In this document: positions 13,307 through 21,374 of the stretch, in pieces
Layout: the number at the start of each line of letters is the position of its first letter
Position numbering within the stretch: the first letter of the stretch is position 1
Assembly: GCA_001953115.1 (NCBI GenBank)
Contig: LSSL01000609.1
Location: 1 to 23,627 of the forward strand
Origin: Smittium mucronatum
Taxonomy: Eukaryota > Kickxellomycota > Harpellomycetes > Harpellales > Legeriomycetaceae
Length of the DNA stretch: 23,627 bases
Direction: 5' to 3'
The notes under the pieces: generated by a model
Databases searched by the model: none
The model's input: only the letters and a program-made list of their open reading frames with translations
What the model was told of the DNA's origin: nothing
Program-made: the position numbers and the translations under genes

Positions 13307-15350
13307 ATAAAATTAAATTAAAATTAACGAAATTTCATATTTTTTTCTTAAAAAAATGCTAAAAGAATTTATTATTCGTTAAATACACTTTCTTTTATAT
13401 ACCCAGAAGTTATGAAGAAGTTTTTATTTCTCACGAATGATTTTAATGAATTTTTTTTTTTTTAAACCTATGATTATTTGTCTGTTTTTTTATAAGTTAT
13501 TTTCAAACTCAATTTAAATAAAAACAAATATCCAAAAGCGATAAAAGATATAAAATTATGTTTATATAATTTTTTTTGTATAAAATAAATTAAATAATAT
13601 ATGTTTTATTTATTGTTCTATCGTATGAAATTATATGAAGTTTTAGTATCCTCATTTTTGTTGTAATCCGGAGAAATTGAATACAAAAAAAAGAACTTTT
13701 AATCACACACTTTTATAGAAAAAAAATTTTAATGTGGTTTGCAAAATGACAAACTTAGAAAATCTCAAAAACTATGAGAATAAAACTGGTAAAAGTAGCG
13801 GCTAATTAAATCATTGAAATAAACATCATCCACCCAATAAAATCTTGATTGTGATAAATAAATACTTCAAATAAATATATAATATAAGTTCTATTTTTTT
13901 CAGCATTTAAGGCTTTCAATTTTTTTTTTGAAAAAAAGACACCGTTAAAACTATTTCAAATATACATTTTTTAAAAAAGTCAAAAAACAATAAAAAAATT
14001 CGTGTTATATAATTAAACGATTTTTAATTTTAAAATGGATCGAAAAAATGGAAAAATTATATTGAAACCCCAAATAAAGGCATTAATTGATATATAATAT
14101 AATTTTGAACAATATCAAAAATTTAATAAAGTATCCATTTTTTAATACCCTAAAAATATATGTATTTATCTATGATCTAAATTGAAACAGTAATTTTTTC
14201 GTTTTATTTTTCAAATAAATACTTTGAAAAGGTTTATATTATAAAAATTTTATTGGATAGAAAAAAATTAATAAAAAGGGAAATTAATTATTTTTATACA
14301 AATCATAACATATATCTCTAAGGCCAATAAGATAATTTAGTCAATATAAAAATATTAAAAAAAAGTTTATAAATGCCAAATTTATTAAAAATTAAAGGGT
14401 TTTATATGAGCATAAAATTTATATATTATTATCATTACATTTGGCTGTCATCTATGGTAAAAGAAAGATTATTAGAAAATACTCATAAAAAATCAGTTAT
14501 GCAAATATATGTCTAAAAAAAATGTAATTTGTTTCGGATAGACATCTTAAACCAAAAATATATATCTTTCTAAAAATAATTCATCTCAAAATCATGCGCA
14601 TACAATATTCTAATGGAAAAATTCTGCATTGATATATCTAGAAAATACTATTATAATTTTCAGTCTTTTTAAATTGGGGTTTTTTTATCCTGACTTTCAA
14701 AAATATTTAAATTTTGCTATTTATAGCACAATAATATATATATAAAGTTTTATCAGACGCTGTGATTTCTTATAATTAAAAATTATTTTAAATAAATATT
14801 TAAAACGTGGATTATAATTTAGTAACTTATGTGCAAAGGAAATTTTCAGGATCAATATTTCTTCAAAATATAAAAAAAAGATCAATGAAACAGAAGACCC
14901 TATAAATATAACATTCAAATAAAACAAGGAAATTTAACGGAAATACATAATAATAACCCAATTTAAATTTAAATTATCTTGATTTGCTTTATGTATTAAA
15001 AAAATTAACCTATGTATGATGTAAAAACAGTTATAATACTTCATAAATTTTAGGTTCTATTTTCTGGATACAATAATAATAAATTTCAGTTGAAGGTAAA
15101 TTTTAGTTTTTAAAAAATGATTAAAACAACAAAAAAATAACAAAATAGAGGATTTTGAAACTATCTACAATCAAATTTATTTATTAGTTCATTTTGACAT
15201 CAAGTTTTCCATAGTTGGAAATTACAGAAGCACAAAAAATAAAATTCAATATAATTCCTAGAGATATAAAATACAATTATGAATACTAATATTAAAATTT
15301 TATGAAATTACGCTATCTTAGACCTTGAAAAATATTTTCTTATTCGGTTT

Positions 15351-15368
15351 GATTTTGATTTTGATTTT
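15351..15368 (+). repeat. GATTTT hexamer repeated three times
   Basis: Three consecutive GATTTT units, flanked by near-matching GGTTT on the left and GGTTC on the right. A short slippage repeat. Confidence 0.8.
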
Positions 15369-15565
15369 GGTTCACTTGTTTTATTTAAAAAATATCATTA
15401 TTTATGATTTAGCACTTTTAATTAAATAAATTATTCATATTGAAATTAAACCTCAGAAAATTTGACAATATATATATGTAGAATTGAGAAGCTTCTTTTC
15501 TTTTAGGGGAAGCTTTAGAACTATCAACCCATTAAACGGTAAAAAAGGAAAATCAATTTTCTCGG

Positions 15566-15584
15566 TTTAATTTAATAAATTAAA
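15566..15584. repeat. Short palindrome TTTAATTTA-A-TAAATTAAA
   Basis: Perfect 9-bp arms with a single central base, followed within about 20 bp by a G-rich stretch (G5 and G4 runs near 15598-15610). No gene is adjacent. Its function is unknown and it may be incidental. Confidence 0.5.
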
Positions 15585-15930
15585 TCAATGAATTTTTTGG
15601 GGGAGAAGGGGATCTCCAATTCACTATTAATATTCAATTTTATTTATCATTTTTTAAGGGAAATTTGTAATAAAGTTAGTAAAGATTTTTAAAAGTAAAT
15701 ATCCTGATCCCTTCATCTTTTTTTCATTGGTATTAAAACAAAAAAATTTCCTGAACTCCAATAAGTGCTGTAAAACGTTTGAAATTCAGCTTAACACATT
15801 TCAATTTATTTTTTAGTTATTTATTTAAATATAAAAATAAAATGAAGCCTTTTAGGGATAATTAATTAAAAATAATCCAGGTTAATTCAATTCTTATAGT
15901 ATTTAACTTGTGGATAGATCTCAAAATTTT

Positions 15931-16435
15931 ATTCGATAAATGAATTTATCGGAAAAAATGATTTTTAGATTTTTTAGTCGGATTTTTTTTTTCGTTAGTC
16001 GATTAATCGTTTTATTGGACGGTTTTTTGGGTAACGATCTTTCTAGTAAAAAATTTCTACTTTCTAATTTAAAAATATCATTTAAATAAATAAATAAAAT
16101 TATTGGATCTTGAAAAACTGAATTCCAAAAACATACTGTAGTTGGCTATATTTTTTATATAGATAAAAAAAGGGAATTTCATAAATTCGTAGGAATATTT
16201 TTATATTTTTATCCCCAAATGGAATTCATATATTTTAACCAACAATAAAATGATAAAAAAGAGTATATAATGCGAAAATTTCCCATTTAGGAAAATTTGG
16301 TGTAAAAGTGTCCGTATTGTTATCCGATAAAAATTAATATTTTCAAAAAAATTTAATCGATTAGTCGATTAAATTTTGTTGGATTTTAATAGTTATTAAT
16401 CCAGCTCTTAAAACCGATTAATCGCTGAGCCCTAC
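15931..16435. mobile_element. Degenerate repeat/MITE relic with CGATTARTCG boxes and a hAT-like end
   Basis: Three copies of a CpG-containing box occur in about 430 bp: CGATTAATCG at 16000-16009 and 16415-16424 (each a perfect 10-bp palindrome) and CGATTAGTCG at 16358-16367. A further palindrome, CGATAAAT-GA-ATTTATCG, lies at 15934-15951. Past the last box the sequence runs CTGAGCCCTA. Read on the minus strand this begins TAGGGCTCAG, which resembles CAGGG-type hAT transposon termini. No matching left terminus, 8-bp target duplication or transposase was found, so the boundaries are approximate and the family assignment is inference. Confidence 0.4.
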
Positions 16436-17223
16436 TTGTGAAGTTATTTCAATTAACATTAAAATCGTAAAAGCATGTTTAGAGAATTGATAATCTCAAT
16501 TACTCTAGTTTATTCTCATCTCCTACAGATATTTAAATATTTGGAACTTCACAACTTTCACCGCTTTGTTTTAATTAAAAGAAATGGTTTTTTTTAATAA
16601 GGAAAATTCCAATTTATTTGATTTATTTTTAAATTAATACTGGCATTTTAATTTTATACTAGTCGAACTAAAAGTATAAATTCCCCAGTATAATGTGAGT
16701 GAATAAATCATGTTTTGAAATCTCACCATAATGTAATTAACAGTCACATTTTTTTTATAGAATGGGTGTTATCTTGGATCTAATTTTATGAGTTACCAAT
16801 ATATAAATCAGTTAAATATCTAGAGTCAGTGGGATATCTAAAGAAAAAATAAGATTAAGGATATGATACTTTGCAGAAAACATTAAATATTTTTGTTTTT
16901 TCTAGTCATTAAACATCGCAAATGCTAAAAAGAATGATAAAAGATCGACAAAAATTTTAATACAAATTAAAATTTTCCAAATTGATTATTATTTTTTATC
17001 TCTCGAACAGAAGTATAAATAACAAAAAATATAATTTTGTATTTTCTTGTATAATTGTATTAGGTTCTTAAAATTAATATTAGATGGTAATGGTACAGAT
17101 GATAAATTGCAAAAAAATGCTCAAAAAATTAACACCCCCCCCCCTCCAACACCTCCTCAAATAATCGACTGTAAATGCATTAATAACCAGAATGTGTAAG
17201 TATATTGAAAAAAAGTCGGCGAT
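16436..17223. other. 3' flank of the phosphodiesterase gene
   Basis: Noncoding stretch where the composition changes from the desert to the gene region. On the minus strand it would carry the 3' untranslated region and polyadenylation site of the phosphodiesterase. No convincing AATAAA was found close to the stop. Apart from the C/G-rich tract at 17133-17158, nothing distinctive is seen. Confidence 0.5.
17133..17158 (-). other. G-rich tract in the likely 3' UTR (G10 plus three GG runs)
   Basis: On the plus strand it is C10 (17135-17144) followed by CC pairs at 17146-17147, 17152-17153 and 17155-17156. On the transcribed strand it is a G-run sequence starting about 65 nt after the phosphodiesterase stop. 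Four G runs could form a two-tetrad quadruplex in DNA or mRNA. The run stands out sharply from its A+T-rich surroundings. A sequencing homopolymer-length error is possible. Confidence 0.6.
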
Positions 17224-19116
17224 TTAGCAGTAAAAAGTGGATGTGGTATTTGAATGATTATCAGGAGATTCGTTTAAAGAATTATTAGTTTCCCCTGCAC
17301 TATTGAAAAAGTTAAGATCAGTGGAGCTAGAATGCTTAGGTAATTTTATATCGGTAGATTTCAATGTTGAATGGCTGTATACAAATTCGAGATAACAAAG
17401 CTCCCCACTTCCAAGCTCAATTTTATCTCCAAAATGATAATACAATAAAGATACTAGACCAGAGTTGTTTTTTTTAGCTTCACAGCCAGTCTCATTAGAT
17501 GAATCTGGGTAAAAAAAATTATAACTGTTTGCGTTTGCATTCCCGTTTAATAATGGTGAGAGTCCTACAGATGGTAACAGATCGTTATTATCAAATCGGG
17601 AAGATATGGATTTCAACCTTTTCCATAAGACTAGATTCTTTTCTATTCCTTTAATCATAAAATTTAATCCAGGGAGAATTTTTTCTACAGCTAAAAAAAA
17701 GGGCAAAGCAATTTCTTCATAAAAGAATATTTGGAATTTAGGTATTTCAGAGACTTCAAGATTAGTAGTAGTTTTAGATATTTTGTTAGTCAACTCGTAT
17801 TCAGATTGTAGTTTTAATTCCTTGAAAAGACAAATAGCCCAGCTTTGTGCACAGAAAAACGGCCTAGACTAATAAAATTAGATATAAAATTTAAAGGCAT
17901 TGTTTCAAGAATATAACTTAAATAAATAACATACGATGTTGGAAATGTCAGAACACTTAATTATGGAATAGCATATCACTTCCTTCTCTTGTTGAGAAAA
18001 TATAGCTTTATCGGATATTTTACTTTTTTGCACATTCAAGTCAAGGGTAATACAACCATGCATGCAATCAAAATGATTCTCCATATCGGTGGCCATAATA
18101 GATGTTAATATTAGTCTTCGGAAATTATGACAAGTAAGTATTGAACTATGAATAATTTTATTTCCTGAGAATTGCCCATCAGAATATGATATGGCTTTTT
18201 CAAACTCAAAAAAATTATCAGATTCAGTATTAATTTTGTTTGAATTTGTAGCCAATATTTCCATCAGGTTTTGTTTAATATTTAGATTATCAACATTAAA
18301 ATATTCCGTGGGTAGATTCAATTTGAGTTCCATGTTATCCTCTCTATCTAAAGACGCTATATTATCGAGAACTGAAAATAAGTAATCAGCATGATAATGC
18401 TCAAGTGAAGACTTCATGTTATATACAGAAGAAAGGTGTGAAGAGGAGGATTGCAAAATTTTGTTTGTGAGTCCTGGGTGGGATAAATCATGACCAAAAC
18501 TTGTTATTATCAGCTTTAACCCATCAATTGGGCGCAGAGACCCACATTGGTCAAATTTCTTTGGATCGGTGCGAAAATCGGAGGAGTTTTTAAAAGTGCT
18601 AAAGATTCCAAGTTTGCTTAATATATAAAATGTTGATTGCGCGGTATCTACAGAATGATTAAAGTTGTGATAAGGATTTTCAGGGTAACCCAGAAAGATT
18701 AACAAGATAAATATTAATATTTGATAGAGGGTAAGCCCAATTCTTGATTCATTTGTTGCTTCTATAAGAATTACTAAAGCTATTTTTAATAATGGAACTT
18801 TTTCCAAGTTAGAGACGTCGAATGACCATTCCCTTAGGTTTCGTGAGATTTTAGTGTATTCATCTCCATTAAATTCGATGTAAACGGAGTAGGATTTTTT
18901 AGAAAATTCCAAATTACTTTCTATATCTTTTGTAAATTGAGACTCTGAACTCTTTATTTGCGATAAAAGCCAATGACAAGTTTGGTGTAGGAGTTTGCTT
19001 GATGACAATTTCTTTATCTTTGATTGGATGTCATCATTGATACTCTTTTTGAATTTGCTGTATAGGTTTGGGTTGTAAGAGCGTTCGTATATTAGGATAG
19101 GGGTTTTAGGAGACAT
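17224..19116 (-). CDS. PDE2-like: Class I 3',5'-cyclic-nucleotide phosphodiesterase, fungal Pde2-like, two exons (17935-19116 and 17224-17868)
   Basis: Hydrolyses cAMP to 5'-AMP and so limits cAMP/PKA signalling; probably soluble, as no signal peptide is evident. Joining the exons gives 608 residues (394 + 214), longer than budding-yeast Pde2 (about 526). Visible motifs are YHNFNH with metal/acid histidines H150 and H154, the HD signature HDLSHPG (H209, D210, H213) with N218, SSLEHYH (E239, H242), ATDM (342-345), KCSDISN|ISRP with metal ligand D390, and IPKFQIFF with the purine-binding glutamine Q440 and clamp F443. The catalytic region ends near residue 481. It is followed by a 127-residue Ser/Asn-rich tail. 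The ATG at 19116 has A at -3, and no upstream ATG is seen nearby. The IPKFQIFF-to-LVLWKRLKS end resembles fungal Pde2 more than animal PDE4. The gene stands alone, with no neighbour within 4 kb on its 5' side or 17 kb on its 3' side. Substrate preference (cAMP over cGMP) is inferred from the family. Confidence 0.93.
17869..17934 (-). other. Spliceosomal intron of the phosphodiesterase gene (66 nt)
   Basis: Read on the minus strand, the intron opens with GTATGT and closes with TTATTAG. A CTAAT branch-point-like motif (17877-17881) puts its adenine about 9 nt from the acceptor. The insertion is phase 0, after codon 394. Removing it joins ...KCSDISNI to SRPFFCAQSW, which restores the conserved 'D-I-S-N-x-x-R-P' block and the whole C-terminal third of the catalytic domain. 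Although 66 is a multiple of three, a TGA lies in frame after nine intron codons, so a retained intron would give a 403-residue protein lacking Q440. The donor and the short branch-to-acceptor distance are of fungal type. Confidence 0.92.
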
Positions 19117-20509
19117 TTTAGAAAATTATAGAAATTGAAGCCTTAAAAAATTGATAACGGCTATAAGGAAGAGCCGGTTAACAAATCTCAATACTAAAAG
19201 TGTGATTTTTTGAAGTCAAGGGGAATTGTAAGTTTACGCAGAAATTCACAAGCTCTATTTTTATTAGAAAAAAGGTTAAACATATCTGGCAATTAAAAGA
19301 TAAGATGTTTGAGTACTTCAAAATAGAAACAACGGAAAATAGTATAGAATATTTTATGTGAGATTTTTTTCTTTTTTAAAGAAAAGGATGAGAAATCTCA
19401 TGTAAATTACTGTTGAATTAAATTACTATTGTTTATGCATTCAGGATCTTAGTTGAGTGTTGTGTAAATTGGACGAAAGAAAAGTATCTAAAAGTCTTCG
19501 GATTTAATTTACATCAGAAATGATTTAGCCTATAAAGATCTTAGAAATAGAATCGATCTAATTTGTTAGAGAAAAGTTATCAAGATCAGAATCAGAATCA
19601 AAACAGAAAGGGGGGTTTTTTCGAGAAAAAAAATTGAGGTCTCATAGCTTAAAAATTAATGGATCAAAACTTGGGGGGATAAAATTTAGTAGAGATAATA
19701 ATAAACTTACAATATATATATTGAGGGTGTAATCCTGTATGTTTTAATTTCTATCTTAATTGGAGAGACAAAAGATAAATTGCGGAGATATAAAAATAAA
19801 CAAAGATTGAAAACTATGTTAACATTTTAGTATCGAATTAATAGTTTGAAAATAAAAGGTACTATTTTGGGTTCACTCAAAATATGTAATAAGCTATTTT
19901 TGATTAAACTTTATCTATGGCCTGGAATGTTTAATGTGACTAAAACACCAACAGAGACTGTCATTAGATGACCAACTATTATTAAGCAAAGGACTTTGGT
20001 TCATGAAAAAAATCTGGTATGATCGCCAAAACAAAAATTTCGTCAAACTTAGCCAATTACTTTAAATGTATAAGCCCCCCAAGTTTAGTAAAACAGATTT
20101 TTTTACGTAACTTTGCCACCCTGTATTGATTAATGGATGTTAGAAAGTGTAAATCATGTGATGGTTCCTGAAATGAGGAGTTATAATATTGCAGCAAATG
20201 ATATATGCTCGATCTTTCATAATATCAGAGATTTTTTTTCTACATTAAGCTTTTAGGGGTATTAATCAGTTTAGCTCTGGTTTGTAAAGTCTGTTTTCTT
20301 AGATTTGGATAGGCTAGTAAAATATTAATGAAATTTGAATAAATAAATTGAACATCAGTTTCTCACTTGCGTTGAATCCTATTTGTGAGCCACTTTTTTT
20401 CTTTTAGCTCCGAAAAATTAACAATCTAATTTGAGTAATTTATTTAATTGAGTAATAATTTTGCCTAATTTAACCAACTTTCGCATTAAAAAAATGTTAA
20501 TCGACCCAT
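19117..20509. other. 5' flank of the phosphodiesterase gene and intergenic DNA
   Basis: No open frame of note on either strand. It should hold the phosphodiesterase promoter on the minus strand, but no confident TATA box or known binding site was recognised. It contains a hairpin at 19354-19405 and a short AGAATC repeat near 19587-19599. Composition is about 70% A+T by eye, below that of the desert to the left. Confidence 0.5.
19354..19405. repeat. Hairpin with 13-bp arms
   Basis: TTATGTGAGATTT (19354-19366) is the inverted match of AAATCTCATGTAA (19393-19405) at 11 of 13 positions. A pyrimidine run and a purine run in the loop could pair further. It lies about 240 bp upstream of the phosphodiesterase start. 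A regulatory role is unproven, and it may be a mobile-element remnant. Confidence 0.5.
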
Positions 20510-20966
20510 TTAACCCTTTCAAGGTTTATGACACAAAAATTCCACTAAGTTTTCAATCAATAAACAAACCCCATTTTCATTGTACTTCTTTATTCTAGTT
20601 AATCTTACTTTTTATCAAATAGAAAATGAATATTTTCATAAGCGGAATTTAGACATATCTTTGGGTCCAAAAACGGTTAATAAAATCAAAACATTTTTCA
20701 TAGAACTTTCAACACCAATAATTAAATGTTGAGTTTTTTCATTTGTACACAGGCACAACTACGCGTTTATTTGTCAAATTTCTCTGACATGATTTAACCC
20801 TCTCCGGACCAAAAATTTGTGCCTTGCCCCTATTTGCGTATATTTGAAATTATAATTAGCTCAAAAATATGATCAGCCCAATGATATACAAATATAAGTA
20901 AACTAATAACAACATTGAGTGAAAAGTGAAAGCCATTTTTTGTACCTTCGCCACTGAAAGGGTTAA
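20510..20966. mobile_element. piggyBac-like non-autonomous element or nested pair, TTAA-bounded
   Basis: The left end TTAACCCTTTCA (20510-20521) is the exact inverted match of TGAAAGGGTTAA at the right end (20955-20966), giving a 457-bp unit bounded by TTAA at both sides. A second left-type end, TTAACCCTCTCCGG, starts at 20794 and pairs imperfectly with the same right end, giving a 173-bp inner unit. TTAA target sites with CCCT/CCCY termini are typical of the piggyBac superfamily. There is no transposase frame, so it would move only in trans. Nested insertion or a shared right end would explain the three termini. Confidence 0.55.
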
Positions 20967-21227
20967 TCAGAATTTCAATATTGCATAATTCGATTTTTGT
21001 TTGCATATCATGAAAGTTTAGCCAATTATGATCGTATAATCAGTAAAATATTGGTAGTGGACAAAAATTAATGGCATTTTTTCGAAGTCGGTTGATGGCC
21101 TACAGGACATTTCATTTACTGGACCTATCTATTAAAAGCCAAGATTAAAAACAGAGTGACCGGTAAAAATAAATAATTCCATTGTAATACGCACTGTTTT
21201 TAAAAGAAATTGGACATAAACTTTTAC
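20967..21227. other. Intergenic spacer between two inverted-repeat elements
   Basis: No gene or motif is supported. A GGACATTTC segment near 21107-21115 resembles, in inverted orientation, the GAAATGTC in the left arm of the following foldback, so the spacer may include more of the same repeat family. Confidence 0.4.
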
Positions 21228-21374
21228 TGTTCAAAAAGACGAAATGTCTATGAAGTAAATTGAAAATAGACCTCCATTCGCGTCACCCACTTTTTCCAAC
21301 GCCCCAAGTACCAAAAATGAAAAATATGGTGACGGGATTATTGACCTATTTACATTTCACCTACTTTTTGAACA
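21228..21374. mobile_element. Imperfect foldback (MITE-like inverted repeat)
   Basis: Two arms of about 70 nt meet near 21300. The outermost 11 bp are exact (TGTTCAAAAAG at 21228-21238 against CTTTTTGAACA at 21364-21374). GAAATGT inside the arms and a CGTCACC/GGTGACG block near the centre also pair, with gaps between. There is no coding capacity. The structure fits a foldback or mariner-type MITE relic, or a transcript hairpin. No unambiguous target-site duplication was identified. Confidence 0.5.

Larger units (their letters stand above)
1..15900. other. A+T-rich gene-free desert
   Basis: About 16 kb of roughly 80% or higher A+T by eye, with many A and T homopolymers (for example A15 at 2756-2770). 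No open frame is longer than 90 codons. The few frames of 60-90 codons are Phe/Ile/Lys/Asn/Leu-rich with no recognisable motif, and read like chance frames in A+T-rich DNA. No tRNA, rRNA or snRNA signature was seen on either strand. Slightly less A+T-rich islands, such as about 2460-2660, hold no gene either. It could be an A+T isochore of decayed repeats, a regional centromere, or ordinary intergenic DNA of a gene-poor genome. The sequence alone does not decide. Confidence 0.75.

Noticed and set aside
10722..14927. Minus-strand frames of 60-68 codons (10722-10904, 11739-11945, 14721-14927), some hydrophobic enough to look like membrane peptides
   Set aside because: Hydrophobicity follows from TTT/ATT/TTA codons in A+T-rich DNA; there is no start context, conserved motif or neighbouring gene.
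17224..17793. Second phosphodiesterase-like frame as a separate gene
   Set aside because: It has no ATG at its start, and joins in phase to exon 1 through a perfect GTATGT...TAG intron, restoring the conserved D-I-S-N-x-x-R-P block; it is exon 2, not a new gene.
18191..18385. 64-codon plus-strand frame
   Set aside because: Lies wholly antisense to exon 1 of the phosphodiesterase and is explained by it.
17905..19116. Frameshifted or pseudogenised phosphodiesterase
   Set aside because: The apparent truncation at residue 403 is only intron read-through; all key residues are present after splicing.
17224..19116. Ciliate-type code or animal PDE4 orthologue
   Set aside because: Both the real stop and the intron stop are standard TAA/TGA, and no TAA/TAG occurs as a sense codon in the exons. 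The C-terminal catalytic block matches fungal Pde2 better than the animal QVGFIDYIV type.
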